DNA of 59,974 nucleotides from an uncultured bacterium (GTDB lineage: Bacteria > Bacillota > Clostridia > Lachnospirales > Lachnospiraceae). Made by a program: the position numbers and the translations under genes. The notes beneath the pieces are model-generated. The model was not told where the DNA came from, did no database searches, and worked only from the letters and a program-made list of their open reading frames with translations. Below, in pieces: positions 51,301-58,653 of this stretch. Position 1 is the stretch's first letter; every line of letters begins with the position of its first letter. The stretch is from positions 1 to 59,974 of the forward strand of contig CAJMSZ010000010.1 in the NCBI GenBank assembly GCA_905216215.1. The letters are read 5' to 3'.

Positions 51301-52245
51301 TCCCTGTGCACTAATCCCTGTTGTATTTGTACCTCTTGCTGCTATTGTTCCCGAAACATGAGTTCCATGTCCATGATCATCCATAGGATCATTGGAAGCA
51401 TTTCCATTGCTAATATAGTTTCTTCCAACAAATTTTCCATTTAACAATTCTTCTGCCTCTGGTGTATTTCCGTTTGGCAAGGTATCTGCAAATACATCCT
51501 TCAAATCCGGGTGATTATAATCAATACCTGTATCAATCACTCCAACTGTCACACCACGACCAGTCAGACCCAATTCCGTTGTATGAAGATATGCACGGCT
51601 GTCTGCCATTCCCTGAATATAATGAGTTTCTTCATTTTCCAATGCATATGTTACAGCACCATTTCCAGCATCATCTGAAGCTTCTGCTATTCCAAAATTT
51701 GCTTCATTATCCGGCGTGGTAACATTGTCATACGTTTCATTCGGATATACTGCAAATACGCAATCCAAAGCAGCAATATCATCCACATAGGATTCTGGCA
51801 ATGTTACGGATACACCATTCATAACATCGTCATATTCATATTTTACTGAATAATCAATCCCTTCCAGTGCCTCATAAAACTCCTCTTTGTCCTGTTCTTC
51901 CAAAGCTTTTAACTTCTTTGTACTCTTTGATACCCGTTCACCATTCGCATCTGCGATTGCTTCAACCAGTGCTACAGGCTGATGCACAAATTCAACAATA
52001 ACTGAAACAGGATTATTCGTATCGCTGAGAGCATATTCATTCTCAAAGCCTACGAGTCCGCTTTCTCGATTACTCTGTGCCACTGCTTCTGCGCTCATCT
52101 GTGCCTCTGTTTGCGCATTTGAAGAAGCTTTGCCCGTTCCACTTGCAAAGACACTTATCGTCATTTGCGGAGCGACTAACGTAGCCATAAGTAATCCACT
52201 TATTGCTACACGGAAGCATTTGTTTGCGTTACGCTTTCTTTTCAT
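48313..52245 (-). CDS. Surface-anchored S8 (subtilisin-like) serine protease
   Basis: 1310 residues, extracellular. A basic signal peptide ends near SVFASG (about residue 35), and an I9-like propeptide follows to about 200. The S8 triad is D238 (GVIDTGID), H293 (DHGHGTHVSG) and S734 (NGTSMATPHVSA), with oxyanion N392 (CAGNSG). Between N392 and S734 lies a PA-like domain interrupted by an acidic segment at about 500-572 with dense Glu/Ser/Pro. Fn3-like modules follow to about 1230, then a Pro/Lys/Glu linker, an NTGD sortase-like motif, a transmembrane helix and KKKIRR. This is the C5a-peptidase/lactocepin layout. The ATG follows AAAAGGAGAGAAA. The anchor motif is not a textbook LPxTG. Confidence 0.93.
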   Translation of the reverse strand: MKRKRNANKCFRVAISGLLMATLVAPQMTISVFASGTGKASSNAQTEAQMSAEAVAQSNRESGLVGFENEYALSDTNNPVSVIVEFVHQPVALVEAIADANGERVSKSTKKLKALEEQDKEEFYEALEGIDYSVKYEYDDVMNGVSVTLPESYVDDIAALDCVFAVYPNETYDNVTTPDNEANFGIAEASDDAGNGAVTYALENEETHYIQGMADSRAYLHTTELGLTGRGVTVGVIDTGIDYNHPDLKDVFADTLPNGNTPEAEELLNGKFVGRNYISNGNASNDPMDDHGHGTHVSGTIAARGTNTTGISAQGIAPEATLVSYKAINSKNSCQLDDILAAMSDAVTDGCKIISMSLGWSNATDATHGTNLGLNSLALQNPDVLFVVCAGNSGSNSYTLWSPGTSPMALTVANAMIPSENRLLTLNHDGRESQLRLIRSDWSNTVTEEAGKYTINALTADEFGNYKMVLLPTVDGNGLGTGTQAEFENFLQNQVPIISTEDIEEPEIEKPVVTEPEAGLSESEETESEVPESEENLTEFENEEEIEETGLAAESETNAVPKEAAEEIPEAGAPATMTAEDYAGTLFVVQRGESFDSTVARILSTVGKGAILVINSENRQNDFESISWWQGYYQNYLPVFTIQYEEGQELLQGLNVGEIYDFQFTDAAPLSSIAAGGKGCKPAFDTSIGPVSKTYDMKPDLAAPGTAIVSTVYKDYNGPSDNYNYAYSPMNGTSMATPHVSAIAALLREKAPNLTALEIKSILVNTADRSAFGDNVSRLAVGAGMIDPSAAVNAVDEMVYMTAENDHAYNNSSELSTIVKTPTISMEMIPQGTAVARTEDVTVTNKGNANHTYNITLENTIYTTVNGSSSSMAAGNIFSTDVSSVTVPAGGQATFKLTVSLSAEAAGGCYETTVVLTDGNSRLISPAGVFVYEAATIRDDALDTDYTFIQNAVVSGGEYMQLANYSKYGSDRTFLHYSFYDTTVDSWQPLLYSADGELVGVIDGTYGDIGQNYYYWNTIGDWYAPCTFDEDGTIHETGNWGKIPEGAYKLAFLLRKAGAQPKVITIADFYIDDTLPELKLADTEKWTGKLVGDNVVYNGNIYDEGTEEMKNLGINSAVDERVFGNTTSQKDNIVILRIGEKDYRAEIDENGDFTVTVPKTEATGNATIYFGDHFLPQGSEGRPDDFYDGFEPEGLSYTVETSVDTVPWMTAYAYRAANMATTEIELVYSEEEEPKEPGKPEEPGKPVSPEKPSGTDKPDGENKPSTDKKADKATNTGDQNTITLYVILCCVSLCGIAGHVLYMRKKKIRR

Positions 52246-52394
52246 TTTCTCTCCTTTTCCTTTCCATTCTTTATTTCATGCGAACAATTACAAAATTACA
52301 TTTTTTCTTTATTTTTTCTGAAAAGTAATAAAATTGTTTTTCATTCGCACACATCTATTATAAGAATATAGTATTTACTTGATTTTTTCAATAC

Positions 52395-52420
52395 AAAAAT
52401 ATAGTTTTTGCTATATTTTT
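52395..52420. repeat. AT-rich inverted repeat upstream of the subtilase gene
   Basis: AAAAATATAG and CTATATTTTT with a 6-base TTTTTG spacer. It lies about 150 bases before the protease start and could be an operator or a secondary terminator. The remaining upstream stretch has a TATAAT-like -10 near 52360 but no good -35. Confidence 0.45.
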
Positions 52421-52434
52421 CCACATATCGGCGT

Positions 52435-52497
52435 ATTGCACAAAAAAGACAGAAAAAGCATTTTTAAAAATGCATTCTTCTGTCTTTTTTGTGCAAT
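52435..52497. terminator. Large palindromic terminator after the chelatase-lipoprotein unit
   Basis: ATTGCACAAAAAAGACAGAA pairs perfectly with TTCTGTCTTTTTTGTGCAAT, with an inner GCATTTTTAAAAATGC hairpin. Both strands provide T-runs inside the arms. It lies 12 bases after the lipoprotein stop. Confidence 0.85.
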
Positions 52498-52509
52498 TAA
52501 ATGTTAATA

Positions 52510-53034
52510 TTATTCCACCTTTTCTGGATTATCCACACTGACCTTATGGTCATACCACACGCCCTTGGTACCAATCAGTGCCAAATCAAACTTTTCATTT
52601 ATTACCGAAATCGGAATATCAAATCCATGGACTTCTTCTGTTGTACCATCTGCATAGGTTACCGTATCTATGGTCGGCTCCAGCAAATCGGCTCCATCTT
52701 TTTTTGCATCATCCGTCGTTCCCACAAACAGATGAACAATATTCTTGGAAAGAAGGGTAACATGCATGGTCATCTTCCCGTCTTTCACGGTCAGAGTCCC
52801 TTTCCCATCACAGGTTTCATTTACACGGAACATGCTGCTGTCTGTGTTAAATTCTGCCGTGTATGTTCCATCTTCCAGCACTGGTTCCGACTCTGACGCT
52901 TCCGCATCTTCCCCAGAATCTTTTTCCACAGATGTTTTCGTGGATGTTTCTGTTTTATTATTATTTGTGCATCCCGTAAGCAGCATTCCTGCCATGAGAA
53001 CTGCCATCAGCACAGTAAAGATTTTCTTTTTCAA
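52510..53034 (-). CDS. Lipoprotein, putative metal/tetrapyrrole-binding partner of CbiK
   Basis: 174 residues. A signal peptide with lipobox LLTGC (C22) is followed by an acidic Ser/Thr/Glu spacer to about 50. A single beta-rich domain then contains DGTYTAEFNTDSSMFRVN, GKGTLTVKDGKMTMHVTL, SKNIVHLFVGTTDDA and DLALIGTKGVWYDHKVSV. It recalls NEAT-like or iron-transport-associated domains but I cannot assign it firmly. The start is TTG at 53034 with GGGGATTG upstream; no suitable ATG precedes the signal peptide. It follows the exported chelatase by 27 bases, under the same B12 riboswitch. Confidence 0.82.
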   Translation of the reverse strand: MKKKIFTVLMAVLMAGMLLTGCTNNNKTETSTKTSVEKDSGEDAEASESEPVLEDGTYTAEFNTDSSMFRVNETCDGKGTLTVKDGKMTMHVTLLSKNIVHLFVGTTDDAKKDGADLLEPTIDTVTYADGTTEEVHGFDIPISVINEKFDLALIGTKGVWYDHKVSVDNPEKVE

Positions 53035-53061
53035 TGTTTCGCAATCCCCTTTTTCTAAATT

Positions 53062-54258
53062 TTACTGAGCATCCAGAACTGCTTTTACATGTGATACATA
53101 AAGCTGCTGGACATCTGCGATTCCACCAAGTCCTGCAATCTGTGTCTCAATGCTGTCAAATGCCTTAGAAGCTTCAAACTGACTCTTCCAAGAATCTTCA
53201 TCCTCACCAGCCATATCGTTATTTGCATGATCACCTGCTACTACCATCAGTGGACGGAGAACTACTTTCTTATAACCGGCATTCTTAACGGCTTCAATAA
53301 CGGCTTCGCAAGCTGTTTCTTCCGGTTCACCTTCTACCGTTCCGATAAATACATTCTTGTACCCAAGCTGTTCCATCTGCGTCTGCATCTGTGAATAGCT
53401 GACTTTTGCTGTATGAGAGGTTCCATGGCCCATAAATACAAATGCAGTTCCATCTTCTGCTGCTGCATCTAAACTGTCATATTTCGCAGTTTTTACTGCT
53501 TCTGCTGTAATAGCTTTCGCAACTGCTTCTTTATCTGCATTAATCACTGTTGCATCGTTTCCTACTTCTCCAAGAAGTGGTTCTGCAATCTTTACGGATT
53601 CAAATTTATCCTTATAGCTTTCTACTGCCTCTGTCAATTCATCATATTCTGCCCCATGCATCAGATGTGTAGGCTGAACAATCAGATTCTTTACCCCATT
53701 ATCTACAGCGCGCTGTAGTGCCTGGTCCATATTATCAATCTTTTCTCCGTCACGGGCCTGTACATGATTAATAATAATCTGTGCAGTAAAGGCTCTTCTT
53801 ACAGACCAGTCTGGATATGCGGTCTGCAATGCCTTTTCAATGCCTCCGATATCCTGTGCACGGCTGTCGTTAAAGGATGTACCAAAGCTTACAACCAGCA
53901 ATTCATTTTCACCGATATTGTCTTCGTTGAGCGGAGCATCTTTTGATGCATCTCCCGTATCTCTTCCAAAATAGTCCGGGTCTGCATTTTCCCCTTCTAC
54001 CAGTTCTTTCTGTGCATCTGTCAGAGCATCCCATGCTTTCTTAGCCTCTGCGCACTGCTCATCTGTCTTGTCTGTTCTCTCCTGCACATAAATGTCATCA
54101 ATCAGTTTTGCCACTTTATCTGCCGCTTCCTGATCGCTTTCTTCTGTTGTTTCCGATGTACCTGTCTGTTCCTTGGTGTTATCCTTGCCACCACATCCAT
54201 TCAGCATGGATACACTCAGTGCTGCTGTCAGACATAAAATTACCAGTTTCTTTTTCAT
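53062..54258 (-). CDS. cbiK: Exported CbiK-type sirohydrochlorin cobaltochelatase lipoprotein
   Basis: 398 residues. A signal peptide with lipobox MLNGC (C22) places it on the outer face of the membrane. An acidic linker and a helical segment (KKAWDALTDAQKELVEGE) precede the class II chelatase fold from about 118: LLVVSFGTSFNDSRAQDIGG, IVQPTHLMHGAEYDEL (H198, H201) and FVFMGHGTSHTA (H278, H282), with VVAGDHANNDM later. Cytoplasmic CbiK inserts Co2+ into sirohydrochlorin; exported forms may bind or exchange metal or tetrapyrroles. The ATG at 54258 has AAGGAGGAAGCAAA. A cobalamin riboswitch precedes it. Confidence 0.88.
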   Translation of the reverse strand: MKKKLVILCLTAALSVSMLNGCGGKDNTKEQTGTSETTEESDQEAADKVAKLIDDIYVQERTDKTDEQCAEAKKAWDALTDAQKELVEGENADPDYFGRDTGDASKDAPLNEDNIGENELLVVSFGTSFNDSRAQDIGGIEKALQTAYPDWSVRRAFTAQIIINHVQARDGEKIDNMDQALQRAVDNGVKNLIVQPTHLMHGAEYDELTEAVESYKDKFESVKIAEPLLGEVGNDATVINADKEAVAKAITAEAVKTAKYDSLDAAAEDGTAFVFMGHGTSHTAKVSYSQMQTQMEQLGYKNVFIGTVEGEPEETACEAVIEAVKNAGYKKVVLRPLMVVAGDHANNDMAGEDEDSWKSQFEASKAFDSIETQIAGLGGIADVQQLYVSHVKAVLDAQ

Positions 54259-54376
54259 TTTGCTTCCTCCTTGCTTTTCTCCTGATTTTGCTTTATGTTC
54301 TATTTTCATACAATTCTCTTATCCGGATTCCCACTCAAAATTGGTTCATAAAACCAATGATTGATATGTATAGCAA

Positions 54377-54408
54377 CAAAAAAGGCCCTTGTTCACAGAA
54401 CAAAGGCA
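54377..54408 (-). terminator. Expression-platform terminator of the cobalamin riboswitch
   Basis: The minus strand reads GCCTTTGTTC-TGT-GAACAAGGGCC followed by six Ts: a 10-bp stem with one bulge. It is located between the B12 aptamer and cbiK. Confidence 0.85.
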
Positions 54409-54469
54409 CAAAAATAAGAAACTGCATTCTCAGTTTTTCTTTCTTGTTTCGTACTACCAGTTTCTCGTG

Positions 54470-54630
54470 GCATGAACCTTCCGTTCCCGTACTATGAAAG
54501 GCAGGTCTCCCGGCTAGTTGCTCAGACGCACACAATCTCCTTCCCAGTCTCCCAGTGGTTTCGATTGTTGCTCGCAAAATACGGTGACGAGTTCGCACAG
54601 GACTTTCACCTGTTTCCCTTTTCACCAATC
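54470..54630 (-). ncRNA. Cobalamin (AdoCbl) riboswitch
   Basis: On the minus strand the order is GGTGAAAAGGGAA and CAGGTGAAAGTCCTGTGCGA near 54600-54627, CCACTGGGAGACTGGGAAGG in the middle, and the B12 box AGCCGGGAGACCTGCC at 54500-54515. These are the diagnostic elements of the class. A terminator follows, so cobalamin should switch off the chelatase and lipoprotein genes. The exact 3' boundary is estimated. Confidence 0.93.
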
Positions 54631-54696
54631 AAAAATCATTCTGATTGACACCTTACATATTTATTTCATTGTATAAAAGTCATATAAAGCAGTCTT

Positions 54697-54725
54697 ATTC
54701 TAACACAATGACAAATAGCTGTCAA
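54697..54725 (-). promoter_or_regulatory. Promoter of the cobalamin-riboswitch transcript
   Basis: TTGACA (54720-54725), 17 bases, TAGAAT (54697-54702) on the minus strand. The -35 box starts 5 bases after the stop codon of the ABC ATPase gene. Confidence 0.75.
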
Positions 54726-54729
54726 ATTT

Positions 54730-55659
54730 CTATTTATGACGTAGCCAGACTGTTTGTCCCGGTTCCACCTTCTTATCCCGTTCTGTCCGCACAATAATGT
54801 ATTCCCGGTTCTTGGTTTCCACCTCATATTGTCTGTAAAATCCAAGAAATTCTCCTCGTCTGACAACACCTTTCACGATGCCTTCCTGCGCGAACTCCAG
54901 TTCTTCCGGTCGACAGCATATCTTTTCCCCGGTCAGACTGATAAACTGATTGGATATCCCCAGAAAATCTCTCGCAAACGCATTCTGTGGGCAAAGGTAT
55001 ACCTCCTCCGGTTTTCCAACCTGAACCAGTCTTCCTTCATCCATAATGGCAATCTTATCTCCCAGCACCATAGCCTCTTCCTGATCATGCGTAACAAAAA
55101 CCATGGTAATTTCATATTTCTTTTGAATTTCCCGTATTTCCTCGCGCATCTTCACACGCAGCTTCGCATCCAGATTGCTCAGTGGCTCATCCAGAAGCAA
55201 CACCTTCGGTCTTGTAATAAGAGAACGTACCAGTGCAACCCTCTGCTGCTGTCCGCCGGAAATTTCGCCAATGGATGCCTGTGCGTATTCTTCCATATCT
55301 ACAATCTTCAGATATTCCATTCCCATTTGACGTGCTTCTTTCTTGCGGACTCCCTGGAATTTCAGCCCATAGATAACGTTATCAAGGACACTCATATGCG
55401 GAAACAATGCATAAGACTGAAAAACGGTAGAAACCGGTCTTTTTTCCGGCTCCAACCTAGTGATGTCCTGTCCGTCCACCAAAATCTGACCTTTATCGGT
55501 CTTTAAAAATCCACTAATCATTTTCAGTGTGGTCGTTTTTCCGCATCCGGATGCTCCCAGAAGGCACAACAATTCCCCTTTCTGCAAATCCAGGGATAAA
55601 TCCTTTACTACTTCTTTTTCTCCAAAACTTTTACATACGTTTTTCAGCTCTAAATACAC
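54730..55659 (-). CDS. ABC transporter ATP-binding protein (FbpC/PotA type)
   Basis: 309 residues. Walker A GASGCGKTT (35-43), the Q-loop in VFQSYALFPHM, the signature ISGGQQQRVAL, Walker B VLLLDEPLSNLDAKLR and the switch histidine in VTHDQEEA are all present. The last 70 residues form a TOBE-type regulatory domain. The GTG start at 55659 lies inside the last codons of the permease gene (29-base overlap). The family imports Fe3+, polyamines, 2-aminoethylphosphonate or thiamine; specificity cannot be read from the ATPase. Confidence 0.92.
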   Translation of the reverse strand: MYLELKNVCKSFGEKEVVKDLSLDLQKGELLCLLGASGCGKTTTLKMISGFLKTDKGQILVDGQDITRLEPEKRPVSTVFQSYALFPHMSVLDNVIYGLKFQGVRKKEARQMGMEYLKIVDMEEYAQASIGEISGGQQQRVALVRSLITRPKVLLLDEPLSNLDAKLRVKMREEIREIQKKYEITMVFVTHDQEEAMVLGDKIAIMDEGRLVQVGKPEEVYLCPQNAFARDFLGISNQFISLTGEKICCRPEELEFAQEGIVKGVVRRGEFLGFYRQYEVETKNREYIIVRTERDKKVEPGQTVWLRHK

Positions 55660-57328
55660 GCTTTTTTCTACCTTTCCTTGTAACTATAAATGAAAACAAC
55701 AGATTTACCGAAATTGTGATTGCAATAATGAAACTTGCAATCATAGAGCCTTCTGCATATTTTCCTGTATTAATACAATCAAACAATGTAAAGACTGCAA
55801 TCTTCTGTCCCGGAGTTACCAGGAAGATGACTGCTCCCGCAGTTACCATTGCACTGGTAAAGTTATTGACAAACCCGGTCGCAAAGGCCTGCCTCAGATT
55901 CGGCAGAACCACATCTTTCATCACCTGAAACCGCTTCGCACCCAAATCTCTTGCCGCCATATCAAGGTCCGTACTAATCTGCATCAGAGAAGAAGACGCT
56001 GCCTTAGTAGTGATAGACATCTGTTTATAAATCATGTTCAATATTACAATAAGTGCCGTTCCTGTCAGCTTCAGTGGTTCATGGTTGAATGCCAGAATAT
56101 ATCCGATACCAAAGCAGCTTCCCGGAAGCATATATGGCATAGTGATAAGGAAATCAAGCATTCCTCCAAAGCGGATTTTTCTTCTGTCAATGTAATAGGA
56201 AAGCAAAATTCCAATGAAAGTTCCCACAATAGCTACAATCAGCGCATATTGTACGCTTCGGATAAAAGTATCCATATTCCGTTCCAGTAGTGCGTCCAGA
56301 TACTCTGTGGTGAACTTCAGCTTTCCACGCATATTTTTGGTAAAGCTGTTCAGGAAAATAGAACCATAAACAAGAGCCATCATAACATAAAATATAGCTG
56401 CCCCAAGCCATACCAATATGGCCGATACTCCTTTCACACGGTAGGAATCTCCACTTTCCATGGTCTTATTACTGTTTCCGGCAACTAATCTTTCATTCTT
56501 TTTCATCAAATATCGGTATATAGCAAATACAAGTATCGCAGGAATCATAATCAACACATTCAAAGCCGCACTCTTATCTAAGCGCGAATACCCAATCACC
56601 TGCATATAAATTTCTGTAGAAACTGTCTCAAATCTGCCACCAATCACCACCGGAGTTCCGTAATCCGAAACAGAACGGATAAAAGAAAGCAAAAAACAGC
56701 TTAATAAAATTGGACGCATGAGCGGAATCACAATCCTCCACAATGTGTACCCGGAACCTGCCCCCAAATCTGACGAGGCTCTTACCAGGGACATATCCAT
56801 CTTTCTCAGCATTCCTAAAATCATAAGTGCATTTAACGAAGCAAAAAACAAAGTTTGCATCACAACTACACCCAACCACCCATAAGGATTGATGGAAAGT
56901 CCCAAAAGTCGCTTTGTAATCATTCCATTTCTTCCAAATAACTGAATGTAAGCAAGGGAAGAAACAAACGGAGGTGATACCATACTAATCAGCAGGATGC
57001 TTTCCAGAACCTTACCGGTCTTACGTCCGGCTGCCCATACACTGATTGCCACAAATAAGCCAAAAACAGTTGAGAAAAAAGCAGTCAGCAAACCGACAAA
57101 GGTACTGTTCTTCACAAGCTTGATGTGCTCCGTAAAAATACTCTGATATACTTCTGTGGTAAATCCCGCATCTCCAATAAAGCTCTGCTTAATCATACAG
57201 AAAAGCGGATACAAAATAAGCATCAGCACTCCTGCAACCAGAACTGCCAAAATAAAATAGTCTAAAATATTATAAAAATGGGCATCATATAATGATGCCC
57301 GTTTTTGCCTAGGTTCTTTATTCTTCAC
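55631..57328 (-). CDS. ABC transporter permease, two fused domains (FbpB-like)
   Basis: 565 residues with about twelve helices. Both binding-protein-dependent permease domains are in one chain: the EAA-type loops are SSDLGAGSGYTLWRIVIPL in the first half and AARDLGAKRFQVMKDVVLP in the second. This fused arrangement is typical of FbpB/ThiP-type importers. It starts at 57328, overlapping the binding-protein gene by 11 bases, and overlaps the ATPase gene at the other end, so all three are coupled. Confidence 0.92.
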   Translation of the reverse strand: MKNKEPRQKRASLYDAHFYNILDYFILAVLVAGVLMLILYPLFCMIKQSFIGDAGFTTEVYQSIFTEHIKLVKNSTFVGLLTAFFSTVFGLFVAISVWAAGRKTGKVLESILLISMVSPPFVSSLAYIQLFGRNGMITKRLLGLSINPYGWLGVVVMQTLFFASLNALMILGMLRKMDMSLVRASSDLGAGSGYTLWRIVIPLMRPILLSCFLLSFIRSVSDYGTPVVIGGRFETVSTEIYMQVIGYSRLDKSAALNVLIMIPAILVFAIYRYLMKKNERLVAGNSNKTMESGDSYRVKGVSAILVWLGAAIFYVMMALVYGSIFLNSFTKNMRGKLKFTTEYLDALLERNMDTFIRSVQYALIVAIVGTFIGILLSYYIDRRKIRFGGMLDFLITMPYMLPGSCFGIGYILAFNHEPLKLTGTALIVILNMIYKQMSITTKAASSSLMQISTDLDMAARDLGAKRFQVMKDVVLPNLRQAFATGFVNNFTSAMVTAGAVIFLVTPGQKIAVFTLFDCINTGKYAEGSMIASFIIAITISVNLLFSFIVTRKGRKKRVFRAEKRM

Positions 57329-58394
57329 CTTTATCTCCCATTAATGTTTTCCATCTGTCAAGGATTTCTGTTCTCTTTGAACCAAACAGAGAAAGGTCTT
57401 CTTTCATAAGCTGGCTCTCGTCAAAGTTCAGTGTCAGTCCCTTCAAGCTTGGTTTTACAAGAAGACAAGTATTGTTGTGGTCAATTTCTGCCATCATCTT
57501 CATATTCTCATCATCAGAGAAGAACCATTTAATAAATGCCTTAGCTGCTTCTGTGTTTTCAGCATTTGCAAATGCAGCAACACCTTCCGGTACATATGGC
57601 ATTCCGTCTGAAGGATAAATCACTTCTACGTCAGCCTGTTCTTTTAACTGATCCAATGTTCCGTTGATATAAGTAATACCAATACCAACTTCCCCTGCTG
57701 CTGTCTTTGTGCTAGGATCGGAACCACGTTTTGAATAATAATCAACATTCTTATTCAAAGCTTCAAAGTATTCCCAACCTTTTTCTTCTCCCTTTGTCTG
57801 AAGAAGTGCATTGACAACTGCGTAGTTTGTTCCAGAAATAGCCGGATTAGACATCAGGACTTCTCCCTGATATTCTTCTTTTGTAAGGTCGTCCCAAGAC
57901 TTTGGAGCTTCCAGTCCTTTTTCCTTCAGGATGTCGTTGTTCACAATAAATCCCACTACAGTAACACCTTTAGAGAACCAGTAATTATCACTGTCTTTGA
58001 AATCATCTGCAAGTTCATCTGCTGCATCAAACTCTACTTTCTCAAGTAAGTTATTTGCCTTTGCATCCATGAATGCATCAATTCCGCCCCCGAACCATAA
58101 ATCTGCTGCTGGTGTTCCACCTTCTGCTTTTAATTTGGAAAGTACTTCACCAGATGACATAGAGATAAATTCAACTTCCGGACCAACTTCTTCTGTAAAC
58201 TTCTCAAACAGTGGTGTATAAGCATCTCCTGTTGTCACAACCTTAAGTGTTCCTTCCAGTTTCTTTGTTTCTTCTTTCTGGGTGTCTTCCTGTGTCGTAG
58301 TCTCTTCTTTTTTCTTTGAGCTTCCGCAGGCAGTCATTCCTACTGCCATAGACAAAGCTAAGAAAAGAGCTGCAAATTTTTTCATGTTTTTCAT
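57318..58394 (-). CDS. ABC transporter substrate-binding lipoprotein
   Basis: 358 residues. Signal peptide with lipobox MTACG, then a Lys/Glu/Thr-rich spacer (KKKEETTTQEDTQKEE). The type II periplasmic-binding fold has TLKVVTTGDAYTPLFEKF, PAADLWFGGGIDAF, YWFSKGVTVVGFIVNND and GEVGIGITYINGTLDQL, typical of the Fe3+/2-aminoethylphosphonate/thiamine group (SBP_bac_6/13). There is no cluster of iron-binding tyrosines that I can pick out, so the substrate is open. The ATG at 58394 has GGGAGGATTATGCA; a longer frame extends upstream without support. Confidence 0.9.
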   Translation of the reverse strand: MKNMKKFAALFLALSMAVGMTACGSSKKKEETTTQEDTQKEETKKLEGTLKVVTTGDAYTPLFEKFTEEVGPEVEFISMSSGEVLSKLKAEGGTPAADLWFGGGIDAFMDAKANNLLEKVEFDAADELADDFKDSDNYWFSKGVTVVGFIVNNDILKEKGLEAPKSWDDLTKEEYQGEVLMSNPAISGTNYAVVNALLQTKGEEKGWEYFEALNKNVDYYSKRGSDPSTKTAAGEVGIGITYINGTLDQLKEQADVEVIYPSDGMPYVPEGVAAFANAENTEAAKAFIKWFFSDDENMKMMAEIDHNNTCLLVKPSLKGLTLNFDESQLMKEDLSLFGSKRTEILDRWKTLMGDKGEE

Positions 58395-58428
58395 TGCATA
58401 ATCCTCCCTTTCTATACAATTCGCATGT

Positions 58429-58457
58429 ATTCTACCACTAAACACTTTACAATTCAA
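58429..58457 (-). promoter_or_regulatory. Promoter of the ABC importer operon
   Basis: TTGAAT (58452-58457), 17 bases, TAGAAT (58429-58434) on the minus strand. A further TTGACA at 58464-58469 is present upstream but poorly placed. Confidence 0.6.
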
Positions 58458-58555
58458 GTAGAATTTGTCAATGTATAAAATATATTTATTTGATTCATCT
58501 ATATATTGCAAATAGAATTTTTATGTCATAAACTGACATTTTATAAATTATTTTG

Positions 58556-58585
58556 TTGACGAAAACCCCATTTTAGGGTTATTAT
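58556..58585 (+). promoter_or_regulatory. Promoter of rpoD
   Basis: TTGACG (58556-58561), 18 bases, TATTAT (58580-58585). The spacer holds the inverted repeat AACCCCATTTTAGGGTT (58564-58580), which could be an operator. A TATAAT at 58583-58588 overlaps but would give a 21-base spacer. Confidence 0.6.
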
Positions 58586-58653
58586 AATTAGTACGAATTA
58601 AATCTGCTTTTTAATAATGTAAGAAAAAACAGTGCCATGGGGAGGAATGAAAC

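Noticed and set aside
52435..52497. Transposon inverted repeats
   Set aside because: The arms are adjacent, contain T-runs and sit right after a stop codon, as expected for a terminator.
54335..54628. A 97-codon open frame on the minus strand
   Set aside because: It coincides with the cobalamin riboswitch and its terminator, has no ribosome site and no protein-like pattern.
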